Part shown: in pieces, positions 1 through 10,250 of the stretch | Layout of the letters: each line of letters starts with the position of its first letter | How positions within the stretch are numbered: position 1 is the stretch's first letter | NCBI RefSeq assembly: GCF_000090795.2 | Contig: NW_003546473.1 | Span: 88,543-132,010, forward strand | Length of the DNA: 43,468 bases | Direction: 5' to 3' | Source: Amphimedon queenslandica | Lineage: Eukaryota > Porifera > Demospongiae > Haplosclerida > Niphatidae | Program-made: the position numbers and the translations under genes | The notes under the pieces: generated by a model | What the model was told of the DNA's origin: nothing | Databases searched by the model: none | Seen by the model: the letters and a program-made list of their open reading frames with translations, nothing else

Positions 1-211
1 TACTGTATACGCCATATATTTTGCAGGAATTAAATTTTTGCAATTTTCATGTTTTGGAAAAATTCACAAAATAAAAAACCACAAAATAGCATGCTAGTTG
101 TATAGTAGATGTGGTAATTACATTAAAATCACAAAATTTTTATTTGAGAATACAAAAAATGCAGCCAAGCCGTGAAATTTTATACCTGCAAGATATATGG
201 CGTATACAGTA
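1..211. repeat. MITE with 27-bp terminal inverted repeats at the window edge
   Basis: The first 27 bases (starting TACTGTATACGCC) recur inverted at 185-211 with one mismatch, and the interior is AT-rich and non-coding. The right end is followed by TATGG. The left flank lies outside the window, so the target duplication cannot be checked. It resembles the other short TACCGTA-ended elements in this window (see 7211, 24320, 30120, 31972). Confidence 0.75.
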
Positions 212-995
212 TATGGTAAATGTCTGTGTGCGTGTTCACTTGAAGTTGGTTTTTGAACTAATACTGCTTTCTTTTAAAGTTCTGAGGATTCTTATAATCA
301 ACACTACCCCACGAAAAAGCTATTCTCTGTCTTGGGAATGCTTGATTTGTCTTTTCCGTGGAAAAAGAAGCTAGTAAAGTTTCAAAATGTAGTCGGCTCC
401 TTTGCAGCTTTTTCGTAGTTAGAGCAAAAGAGAAACAGAAAAAATGAAATAATAAAACAAAACCTTGTCTTTCATTGATATGAAAGGAATTGCTCCAATC
501 AGTTGTGTGTGGGTGGAGCTTAGCTTGATTGAGCCACACCTTCATTCCAGCCACACCTTTACATTGCTGCAGCAGCTAGCAGTGCAGATTGCTGAGGCTT
601 TTTTTGCTTCAAAACTTTCCCTAAGTTTCACTTAATTAGTTAAAACTGTTATACATTAATTGTAGTGAGGGTATGCACTTTAGTGCTCTCATTTGTTCAT
701 CAAATTGAGATTTTGGCGCATGCTGCCATTTGTCTATCATACAGTTCTGGTTGTAATGCAAAACAACACGCGGCATTATGTAAACCATGATCTCAAGTTT
801 CTTGCACAGCCAACTTCTCCTGATGCAAGAAAGAGTACTTTCCACTTGCCTTCTGGGCTTCCCCTCTCTTGCAGTAAGAGGGGCTGGTTTATGCAGGGCT
901 AATTAATACCACATGGGCTCCAATAAACTAGGTTAATAGTTGAACTCATGAAAAGAAGCACTAGCAGTTTTAAAGGGGGCCTTAAAGGCACAAAA
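212..995. other. Gene-free stretch
   Basis: I see no convincing exon here. Short open frames on both strands have no recognisable domain, and no pair of splice sites frames them. If the receptor paralogue that begins at 2118 is intact, this stretch is part of its intron or its remaining exons lie further left. Confidence 0.5.
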
Positions 996-1196
996 CAGGG
1001 TTCTATCTAGGGATTTTTGTTTGGAGGGGGGAAGCCCAGAGCATGCAGTTGACTGGAGGGAGGTTGTACATACATGTATGTACATTACATGATGCAATTA
1101 CAGAAGTACACAGGGGGGAAGCTTAAAGTTTTTGGGGGGAAGCTGAAGAGTTTGGGGGAAGCTTTCCTCCTGCTTCACCATACTGATAGAACCCTG
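996..1196. repeat. MITE, CAGGGTTCTATC ends
   Basis: CAGGGTTCTATC at 996 is matched by GATAGAACCCTG ending at 1196. The element is flanked by CAAAA on both sides (991-995 and 1197-1201), a possible 5-bp target duplication. The interior is G-rich, with several GGGGGAAGCTT-like words, and has no coding potential. Confidence 0.6.
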
Positions 1197-1692
1197 CAAA
1201 ATCCCGACTCTGTTAATATAGAGAGAGGCTGGTTTGTATATAATATGATGCTAGGCCAGCGTATCATCAAAGTGTGGGTAGTTTGACCTGTCCTTTTGAT
1301 GCATGCGTTATGCTAAAATTAAACCAAATTCTATCCAACATTTACATAATGTCACACCTAGTGCAATATTGTAAACTAGCCTTAATCCTAAAGTTATTTT
1401 TAAATGGAAGTATGGACGCTTCCATGACTGATTCCATGACCCTTCTTAATCTTGTTAACAGCAGCCCCAGCAGCTCCACCCTGTTTCATAATTTATACTT
1501 CACTTCTTTTTTGATCCATGAATTTCAGAGGAATAAAAGAAGCTAGATATCATAGCAGCCTGTGGTTTCTTTGGGCTTTCACAAACGTGCAAAAATATTA
1601 CAAAGCTTTGCCAATATGCGGCTGATTAAAATTGTTGATATCATAATAAATTGCTTTGTACATGTACATGAAGTAGAATTATTTGTACTAAC
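1197..1692. other. Gene-free stretch with a dispersed-repeat fragment
   Basis: About 1243-1310 contains ATGCTAGGCCAGCGTATCAT followed by a segment rich in TTTGACC and GATGCATGC. A diverged copy sits at 38908-38985 near the other end of the window. No exon is visible. Confidence 0.4.
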
Positions 1693-2118
1693 CTCTAATT
1701 GTTAGTCTACTGACATTGGAAAATGCTTGCTCAAATGGTGGATAAGATACAATCTGACAACCAATCAGAATTGCATCATTTATTGGCAAAGCTTCAATAG
1801 TAAACACTGATGACAAACCAGATCCATTTATGCTATTAGTAATTGATATATTTCTTTGATACTTAATAAATTCTGTTACTGTAGAACTTTGTACCAGCCA
1901 ATTCAGTTCATTGCCAATTCCTTCACAAGTAAAATTTGCTGTTTCATAGATGGGGACAGTAACCGATTCAGGAATAGAGCTCACTACAACTGACGTCATC
2001 ATTAATAATAATGAAAATTAATTCATCTCTTACCAGCACCATGGGTTCCATTTAAGATTATAAAACAGACTGAGAGCCTAAAGGCCCAGCTAAAGGCAGC
2101 AACAAAAGGCATCGCCAT
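1693..2118 (-). CDS. Ig-domain membrane receptor, 5' part only (paralogue of the gene at 3154-5154)
   Basis: Two exons are visible. Exon 1 (2034-2118) encodes a signal peptide starting MAMPFVAAFSWAF, with hydrophobic core LSVCFIIL, and ends at a GTAAGA donor in phase 1. Exon 2 (1693-1989) encodes one Ig-like domain with the usual Cys (in NFTCEG), Trp (in NELNW) and second Cys (in IGCQI), and ends at donor GTTAGT. Exon 2 is 297 nt, exactly the length of its counterpart in the neighbouring paralogue, and the two share words such as [10 protein letters not shown] and [12 protein letters not shown]. By analogy it should be a single-pass cell-surface receptor; the ligand is unknown. The FN3, transmembrane and tail exons should lie at lower coordinates, but I do not find them in 1-1692. 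They are either outside the window or lost. Confidence 0.7.
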
Positions 2119-2323
2119 TAAAGAGTTAAAAGACAAGACTAAAATTTTAATAGCGCGCATGCGCAGATTACATCACATGAATTTGAAATTTAAACTATTT
2201 TGCACAACTTGTTCCCTTGACAATTGCAGGACTATGAATCTACTTATGATATTGATAAACTAAAAATGGCTATCAGTTATCTATAAGTGAGGCTAGCAAC
2301 AGTCCATTTGCAAATTTAGCACT

Positions 2324-2897
2324 CAGTCTACACTCAGACGGTACACTTCTCTAAACACCGGAAGTGTAGGAAATTGTATGGTTTCCACCATGTCAGAATT
2401 GTTAGCCATACTATTTTACTTATTTCTCTTACATAGATGATTGAACACTGCTGTAACTAGCACCATTAAGAGAGGAGAAGTTGCTTGTTATAAAGAAACA
2501 AGTTTGGTTTTCATGCGCTGAGTTTAAGCAAAGATATGTAGCCGTGAAAAATTTTTGTTTAATAAAAATTGTTTGACTTTGATTTTTGTGCAAATCATTC
2601 ACAGGGGTGCTGGGCTTTTGCCAAAGGGTCTGGTACTGTACTTACCTTTGCTTAATACATTGTGATTGTCCTTTGGTGCTGGGTCTTATTTTATTCAGGT
2701 AAATTTCCCCTCAAAGTTGATGTGTTCTTCCAGATTTCATCTAATTAAGAGCCTACAACTACACGTGTTTCAAATTTTGAATGATTTTAATGATATTCAT
2801 AACGAATCGTCAATGAATTTAATTATAACAGTGATGTAACAGGAAGTGAAGCCATAAAGGATCCTTCCACAAAAATGTACCGTCTGAGTGTAGACTG
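2324..2897. mobile_element. 574-bp non-autonomous DNA transposon between the two receptor paralogues
   Basis: A perfect 21-bp terminal inverted repeat starts CAGTCTACACTCAGACGG at 2324-2344 and is inverted at 2877-2897. The flanks are ACT on both sides (2321-2323, 2898-2900), compatible with a 3-bp target duplication as in Harbinger-like elements, but 3 bp can match by chance. No transposase is encoded. Confidence 0.75.
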
Positions 2898-3153
2898 ACT
2901 GGCAAAAACAATGACTGATTTGTTTGTACAAGGACCCCATGAGATGATTTTATTTTATGCTATATTTTAGAAAACCATAGATCAATGATAAAATTGGCTG
3001 GTTATGCAAGATTGTCATCGTCATCACCATCATTGCAGATGTGCACGAGTTCTTTTTCTTAACCTGGACTTTATAAAATCTAGCTCAAAAACATTAATGC
3101 AATATGAAGAGTTTCAATTTAGGTATTATTTAGATCTAGTCTTGTAATAATTT

Positions 3154-5154
3154 TTAATAAATATGTTCGTAATCATGATCATCAGTTCTACTTTCATGCA
3201 CTATTACTGGTTCATATGCTGGGTTAGCATTTGTATTTAATACTGATCTTTGCACTGACTGTGTACTTATCTGTTGAACTAAATTGATAAATAAAAATAC
3301 TGTAGTAACAGCAACATTACAACTTACTTTGCCCATAAGCTGGGTTATGTGTTACATCAGTAGAATCTAAAATAAATAATCATGATAAGTTTATTGTAGC
3401 AATCATATACCTTCCCTTTTCTTTCTTCCATACAAGATACAAATAGCCATAACAATTATTATCAGCATTATCAATAAAATCACTGAACCAACTGTAGTAG
3501 ATGCTATCACCAGAATATTAATAGTAGCTTTTGAGCTATCAAGTGTAGGAATATGAACTACCAGAAAAAATAGATCTAATAATAATAATAATAGATACAG
3601 TATAGGCTTTACCTGAAGTTGCTGGTACAGTTATACTAGTCAATGTAGTATTAATTTTAGTAACTGTGGCACTATTTCTTAGGCTGGATGAAGTTGAAGG
3701 AAAAACAATAATAACTTCTACATTCACAAACTGCACACAAGTATGGTCAATAGGCTTTCCATTAATAATATCATATGCTTTGACAGTGTAATTGCCAACT
3801 AATAATGATATTGTCTTTTTATCTGATCCTGTTATATTAAAAGATTCCTTCCATCCATTAATAATATCAATAAATGTGACATGACACCCTTCAGCAACTG
3901 ATCCAGATGCATAAACACACTGCACACTAACTGATCCATTATCATTAGACACAATTACATCTTGTACATTAGATAATGTAGCTTTAAGAAATAAAATTAA
4001 TAAAAGTTAAAATTTTGGTTAAACTTACAGATTGTTACATCATCTTGATCTTCAATACCAAATAAGGAATTCAGTATAATAACCTCAGCTGTATATGTTT
4101 TACATGGTTTTAATCCATTCACTGTGTATGATATTATTTTATGCCTTATATCTGTAATGATATAAGTTGTAGCTTGTGTTGTTTCTTCATCAGGATAAAG
4201 GTTCCCATACATGGTAATGTTACAGAATTGTGCTGAGCTGTTTATCTACCATTATAAAGAGACATGAATAAAATAATTATCAGTACATAACTGTTAAATT
4301 ACCCAATTCAATAGGTTAATACAGAAAAAGCCTCTTTTTTCATTATATGTGATGGTATAATTCAATATCTTGATTGAATATGCTATATAATAGCAATTGT
4401 GCACAACTAGCTAATTGAATTAAGTCTTACTTCCAGCAGCATTTATTGTATACTCTCTCCCATATGATTCATATTGCGCAACAGATGCAATAACACTGAC
4501 ATTAAAATTTTGACAATCAATATCTAATGCTGATGCTGTAGTATTTAGCCACACACTAGTATCAGTAGTATTGATAACACTGATACCATCAATAAATACG
4601 TTATAAACAGTAATGGCATTGCCTCGAGAAATATCATCAGAATAGAAAGAAGGTTGAGACCAAGATAGCAGCTGATTGTCATTTGACCACTGTACATCTT
4701 CAACTGATGATATTCCTAATATTAAAAATGTTATTGAAAGGCTCCATAATTATCATGCCAACCTCTTACTGTCAGTCTGGTGGAGTTGGAGAATACTTGC
4801 TCAAATGGTGGATATGATACAATCTGACAACCAATCACAATTCCATCATTTATTGGCCAAGCAGTAATAGTAAGTACTGATGATAATGAGTGAGCTTCAT
4901 TATTATCAGTATGAACTGTTATATCTCTTTGTTGCTTGACATAATTACTTAATGGAGCACTACCTACTACCCAATTGAGCTCATTACCAATTCCTTCACA
5001 AGTAAAATTTACTGGTTCATAGATAGAAGAAATAACTGATACAGGACTTAGTGTTATATCTAAAGAGGAATAAATAATTATGATGATTTATATATTCAAA
5101 ATCATTACTAGCTCCTTCTGAGAAAGCCAAGAAAAGTAGCACAGTAAGACTCAT
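3154..5154 (-). CDS. Ig/FN3 single-pass receptor with NPxY tail, complete (8 exons, 485 aa)
   Basis: My exons are 5109-5154, 4763-5059, 4431-4715, 4029-4232, 3613-3981, 3411-3527, 3328-3366 and 3154-3254. All introns are phase 1, and the total of 1458 nt ends in TAA. The start gives signal peptide [15 protein letters not shown]. Exon 2 is an Ig-like domain (CEG...NW...GCQ). Exon 3 is an FN3-like domain (LLSWSQPSF near its start). Exon 4 is a second FN3-like half with the [16 protein letters not shown] signature. Exon 5 is an unrecognised Cys-containing ectodomain with a Thr/Ser-rich end. Exon 6 holds the transmembrane helix ([18 protein letters not shown]) and basic stop-transfer GRKKR. The tail carries HNPAYG and ANPAYEPV, two NPxY motifs, then YEHIY at the C-terminus. 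NPxY motifs typically bind PTB domains or drive endocytosis. The exact acceptors of exons 4, 6 and 8 were chosen to keep frame, since a nearby upstream AG gave stops. The ligand and gene name are unknown. Confidence 0.75.
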
Positions 5155-5512
5155 ATCTTGTTCCTGTAAAAGTAGAATCACACGCCGTCCAGAGCTTTGG
5201 GGGAGTTATAGTCCCAACAGTTTACATAGGTTATTCAGTTACTATAGATTTTACTCTTTGATAGCCTGCAGTTGAGAAATAACACTATACATAGAGCTAT
5301 ATTGCTATATAAGGAATATGCATGCATAGCTTCAAGATAAAATTAAAATGAAAACTATATTAGTCTAGCACTAAAAATGTAAACAAGAATATCGTTGAGA
5401 TAGCTATACTAATTTACTGGATATACACTCATGCAATTATTACTAAAAATTGTAAGCACTTAGTGTTTTATTGTCTTAATTTACCACTAATTTAAGCTGT
5501 TCTTTCTCTCAG

Positions 5513-5609
5513 ACTTTTACTACCAGACATACCTTGCCCGCAACATACCAAGTCCAGAATTTTCTGAAATATATCTAGCTACTTCCATAATGATGCACAA
5601 AAGATTTCT
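5513..5609 (+). other. Isolated candidate exon on the opposite strand
   Basis: A strong pyrimidine tract and acceptor (TTCTTTCTCTCAG) precede an open stretch reading YYQTYLARNIPSPEFSEIYL and onward, ending at a plausible donor (CTG then GTATGT). I recognise no domain and see no partner exon on the plus strand within 1 kb either side. It could be a leftover exon, an exon of a nested gene, or chance. Confidence 0.25.
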
Positions 5610-5719
5610 GGTATGTTGGTTAATTTTTAATTGAATTTAATGATAGTTCACTAATCATCGCTAGGGCCAGACCATATTAATGGGGGATAGGCATCTCGTG
5701 CAATACTCTTGGTGACAGT

Positions 5720-6712
5720 TTAGTAAGTTGAACTCAATGCAAACACAGAAAGAACAAAAAATGTAAACAACCAAGTGAACACTAACAACTGCACAGACAA
5801 TTCACAAAGTGGTTCTTTCTCATCTGTTTCTTTATCATAAACTCCTTGTTCAGACGTTCCTGATAGTTCCTCATCTGAACTGTCTTTAGGATCAGCATCA
5901 GTAGCTTGATTGACAATCATCTGATATTGGGAGCTTGGCATTTGCATTCCTGGAAGAGAACGATTTGTTGACCTTTCTTTCTTTACATTAGTCCTCACAC
6001 ACCATGCAAGTACTGCACATCTGTATAATAAACACAAATATTTTTATAGTTATTGTACTATACACTACAACTTACCCAACAACAGATAACAAAACTATAT
6101 AAGAACAGCAAGGACAATGACAACTCCAATAGAACCTAGGAACTGTGAATTATTTTGTGCATTTGCTGATACACTGTCACAACCACTTGAAGATGAAACA
6201 CTGTTGATGATAGCTGATACACTATTATGAAATGACATCCTGCTGCTGGTATATAGTAGGTGATTTAATGGTAGAATAAAACAATTTACTGTTAATTGCA
6301 GATGTTACACTGGTAGTAGTAGATAATACACTGTTAATGGTGGTAGAGAATATACTGCTACTGCTGCTACTGATCATACAGCTAGAAGATGATACGCTAC
6401 TAGTCGACAAACTACTGGAACTAGGTCTTATCCTACTACTAGAAACTCTGGTAGTAGTACTACTGCTATTAATATAGTTTATAGTAACAGTATATACAAT
6501 GTTAGATGAAATTATGCTCGAGCTTGGAGGAGAAGAGAGGCAAATGACACCTGCTGACTGACTGTCTCTATAAATAATTCTTCCTTCAGTAAGAGAATGA
6601 GTTATTTTCCAACAGCTTGAGAATGATTGCTCATCTCCATGACAGAGAGAGTAGCTATAATGTATTGCCCTGTCCGGTTTACCAAACCATGAGCTTTCTA
6701 TAGCAACTGAGC
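5720..6712 (-). CDS. SRCR / Ser-Thr-rich stalk membrane receptor, 3' part, frame disturbed
   Basis: The exon at 6076-6712 opens (acceptor TTAG) with the C-terminal half of an SRCR domain: SLCHGDEQSFSSCW and then SAGVICLSS, matching the closing Cys pattern and AGVxC signature of that family. A long Ser/Thr-rich stalk follows (SSSSSIFSTT and similar). The original frame hits TAA at 6225. A usable continuation (IINSVSSSSGCDSVSANAQN) lies in another frame and could be reached by a 76-nt intron with a GTAAAT donor and TATCAG acceptor. That frame reads into hydrophobic FLGSIGVVIVLAVLI and then TAG, while the frame that joins the last exon (5720-6020) reads YIVLLSVVGCAVLAWCV. The last exon gives an acidic tail (DSSDEELSG) and a second hydrophobic run at the very C-terminus (LLVFTWLFTFFVLSVFAL). 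The 5' exons (signal peptide, first SRCR half) are absent. It may be a pseudogene or contain small introns I cannot prove. Confidence 0.5.
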
Positions 6713-7072
6713 CTAAGAAAAAATATAAAAAGAATAGTGATATTTTTTGTGTTTAATTATACAATTCTGAGGCATGTACATGTATAATGTATCAGAAAAT
6801 TATTAAAATGGAGAATTCTCTCCTAGCCATTTTTGAGAAAATTTAGTCTTTTTACAAAAGGCTACACAGCAGTATAGCCTTTGGTCGTTGGACCAATTTT
6901 TGAATAACTTCAAAAATTCATTAAAAATCCAAATTTGATCAAAATCAGCTCAAAGTTGATAGAACATGCATATGTATCAAGAAAAATATAAAACACAAAA
7001 ATTCTTTCCTTGCAATTTTTGTCAAATAACATAGAACAAATTAGTTCAGAACAAACAGGTCCTTGCTCTCAC
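6713..7072. other. Junction between truncated IFT172 and the truncated SRCR gene
   Basis: No IFT172 exon follows the phase-2 donor at 7072, and no 5' SRCR exon precedes 6712. The stretch is AT-rich with no coding signal. Splicing IFT172 exon 8 directly to the SRCR exon would put it out of frame and reach TAA after about a dozen codons, so a functional in-frame fusion is not supported. Confidence 0.55.
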
Positions 7073-9652
7073 CTGTTGAAGCTCCCCAGTACAACAGTCT
7101 GTCCGCTAGGAGATGTCGCTGAACACATAAACTCTTTCTCATCTTCTTCCTTTGAATAGTCAAACTGCTGGATAGGCTTACCTACATGTACAGCATAATA
7201 ATAACCATAATACCGTATAGCCAGTAATTTTTGTGGGTCCTATATTTCACAAAATCTACTAAAATTCCAATTCGCGGATTTTAATTTCGCAAATTCTATC
7301 ACGTGTGCCATGCAAGTACCGTATAAAATTGATATTCACAGATTATATTTTCGTGAATCCGGAAGGAATCCGCGAAATCTACAAAATTTGCAACCTGCAA
7401 AAATTACCAGCTATACGGTACATGTACATGTAAATGTCATACACAGTTTACACACAAACAATGTACAATATTAATAGCATAACTCCCGATATAAAACCTA
7501 TTAAGAAGACACATACATATACATGTGTATAATTAATATAGTCTCACCAGAGTGGTTGTATACCATAACTCTTCTATCACATCCAGCAGCAACAATACTA
7601 GTCAATGACCAGGAGAGAGCATAGGGAGAACAACTGTGCTTACAAACTGGACCCTACCAATAAAACATATTTCAATACAACTACAAATACATGTACATTC
7701 CCATAATTAGCATGCAGTATACAATAAAAAGCATTGAGGCTATAAAACACATACACGGTATAATCTACATGTACATGCACATTACATAAGTACGTGTGGA
7801 TTCCCTGATTTGAATTGGGTACATGACACGTACTCGTGTATAATGGATTGAACTATAATTTGTCAATAACCATGCACAGGTTATCCTACCTTGCTCAGTT
7901 CACTGTCATTATCAAAAGTGTATCTCACTATAGTACCATCAGCATGACCACACAATATACCTTGACCTGAAGGACTGAAATTAAACAAAAACAATGATAG
8001 AAAAACATGTACTCTTGCTATTAATACATGCCTATATTCAACTTTAAAGCATACAATGTAATACACTTTCTGACATGTTCATGCATGTTTCCATTTTTAT
8101 GTATCTTTAATAGAACAAGATTAAAATAATTATGCATGTAACATGCATGTTTCATCATGCAACATGAAACTATGCATAATTATTTTTTCTGTTGACACTA
8201 TACATGCATTTATTGAACATGCATACAAATATGCATAAATAGTCAAACCTTGAAGTGAGTGATACCACATAAGATTCTGATGAATAAATGGTCTGTGACT
8301 TGCTTCCCTTTACATTACCAAGCTTCACTTTACCATCAGCTAAACCAAATATAAAGGTTGGCTGCTGTACAGGCCATATAAGGGTAGTGACAGCACTCTG
8401 TGGTCAGGGGCGTAGCTGGACCTTGGGTGACGGTAGGGCAAGGAAACAAAATGGCGCGCAAAGCGCGCCGCGATTTTGGCCACACCCTTTTTACGTAACA
8501 AAATGGAGGCATTTTCCTGCAAGCTGAGCAAAATCAGAGTGAAATTATCATTGTATATAGCTTTAAAAGAGCTGTGGTTATCAGCCATCCCCTTTTGTTA
8601 TTGTAAGAACAATGAATATAACCTTTTGAGTTATGAATATAATTATAAGGCCACTTTGATGGTAGGGCCCAGGCCCCCTCAGGCCCTACCTCAGCTACGC
8701 CCCTGTCTGTGGTAGAGAAAGAGAGAAAGGGGGAGAGAGAGGGAAAGAGAGGGGGGAATGGATAATAAGAGGAAGATTAAAAAGAGAAAATGTATGGCAT
8801 TAGAAATTTATAATTTAGAGAAAAGGGTATATTGTACATGTAGGAAAGGGTCTTACTTGTAATATGATTTTGTTGCAAATGACTTTCTTATCTCCCCTGT
8901 AGGTATGTATAGATCAAATTAAACATATATACATGTACATGTACAGAATGCATTTAAAGTCAAAGCATTTTACAAGTACATACATGTACACATACATTAT
9001 AATACATGTAGTACATTCACATTTCACAAAGGAGTAAATAAAATAAAGACATTGCCCCACTTACCATTGCTCTCCTATCTTATAGACGAATATGATATTG
9101 TCAGACTGTCCAACAACAATCTTAGTGGAGTCGGGTGAGAACACTAGACCAGTAACCTGATAGCACTTCTTACCTAACTGTATGATAATAACAATAAGGA
9201 AAATATTAAATACAACTATACAAATAAATAAACAAAAATCATGAAAATATTATAATACATTCAATTATTATTATTATAAACATTATTTTAAAAGTGCATA
9301 TTTTATTATGTACATGTACCACTTTTCAAATGTTAAATGGCCCCACAAAAATGCCATTTTAGAATATCTGGGTAAGAGTGGAGGCATCCCATAATTATTA
9401 ATTGAAAGTCTTTTTCTTACGTCAGGGTTGGCAGGCTTTGTTGAAAACTTGTCTCTCTTCTCCCCATGCTCATCAAAGAGGAGTACAATCCTATCCACAG
9501 TACACACTGCTAGTTTGCTGTTATTAGGAGCCCAAGCGAGAGCTGTCACTTTGGATGGGCCATCCTGGGGAGGAATATTTCTAATTATCGCCCACCTTCA
9601 AAACAGAACTCACTTGAGGAGCAAGAAGTGTCCTAAGATGCTTCAACTGCAT
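7073..9652 (-). CDS. IFT172: Intraflagellar transport protein 172, N-terminal WD40 part only
   Basis: IFT172 is a subunit of the IFT-B complex that carries cargo along cilia. It has N-terminal WD40 propellers and a long C-terminal TPR solenoid, and is about 1,750 residues in other animals. Eight exons are clear: 9614-9652, 9421-9564, 9065-9177, 8857-8896, 8249-8397, 7890-7974, 7548-7653 and 7073-7181. Together they give about 261 residues with phases that all fit. The start [13 protein letters not shown] and words such as FAVCTVDR-like [66 protein letters not shown] and [10 protein letters not shown] match IFT172 closely. Exon 8 ends in VVLGSFN plus a split Arg codon, just where the family continues with LRVFNW, but no further exon is found on the minus strand down to position 1. 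The gene is therefore truncated here, or its remainder has been displaced. A MITE sits in intron 7 and a hAT MITE at the exon 5 acceptor. Confidence 0.9.
7211..7420. repeat. TACCGTA-ended MITE in IFT172 intron 7
   Basis: TACCGTATAGC at 7211 is matched by GCTATACGGTA ending at 7420. The arms stay similar for about 25 bp (TAATTTTTG within both). The interior is rich in TTTCGC/GCGAAA words. The ends fit a TA target duplication around a CCGTA...TACGG element. Confidence 0.8.
8405..8705. mobile_element. hAT-type MITE at the IFT172 exon 5 splice acceptor
   Basis: The ends are CAGGGGCGTAGCTG and its exact inverse (14 bp). The element is flanked by a perfect 8-bp duplication TCTGTGGT (8397-8404 and 8706-8713), the hAT hallmark. 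It is 301 bp with no transposase. On the gene strand the duplicated octamer is ACCACAGA, which contains the AG acceptor plus the first base of exon 5, so the insertion copied the 3' splice site and moved the original CT-rich tract (8714 onward) 300 bp away. Confidence 0.9.
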
Positions 9653-10250
9653 TGATTATACAGCATAAAATTTTGATTCCTCAAAAAAATTAATACTATA
9701 TAGTCACTTTCCGCTTGCTTTCTTAATTCTTATAATTTCTTTTTGCTCGTCATATACTATGCATGTAGATCAGTAGTTTTGTTTATACTATAGCAACACA
9801 AAATTGATTTAGTGAGGGCCGTCCAGCCAAATTATTATTAATGATATTCATAGTCAGTTATTAAAGTTATTAGTAGTTATTTGAATTAAAATTTCAAAAT
9901 TTTAAAAAGCATACAAAAATTTTTTAAAAACAAAAAATTTAAGCATCATAACCATAATCATGATGTTTAATTTGGGTTTTATATTCAGTTTTCAACTTTT
10001 ATGCATAACTTTTTTGAGAATAATAGGTGAAACTAATAATACAAAAGAATAATAGGCACAACAAAGAGAATACAAGAATAGAATAATAGAGAATTTTAAA
10101 AGCATAATTGGGCAAGGCCTAATCATTTCATTTAATTACTCTATTATCTATGGTTCAGCTGCTCTGCAGACTGCCAGATGTCAGATCTCCAGCTTATTTC
10201 AGCATTATGATTTCAGTTATTTGCCCCGCCCCCGGCCTAACCCCCGCATA
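9653..10250. promoter_or_regulatory. Divergent intergenic region between IFT172 and the ankyrin gene
   Basis: The two start codons face away from each other, 598 bp apart. Most of the interval is AT-rich, but the 40 bp before the ankyrin ATG are GC-rich and contain a GC-box-like CCCCGCCCCC at 10224. This is a candidate shared promoter; no TATA element or transcription start can be proven by reading alone. Confidence 0.4.

Noticed and set aside
258-554. 98-codon open frame on the minus strand
   Set aside because: No domain, no splice context and low-complexity composition; likely chance.
6076-7181. IFT172-SRCR fusion gene
   Set aside because: The donor is phase 2 and the next acceptor requires phase 1; joining them reaches a stop within about a dozen codons.
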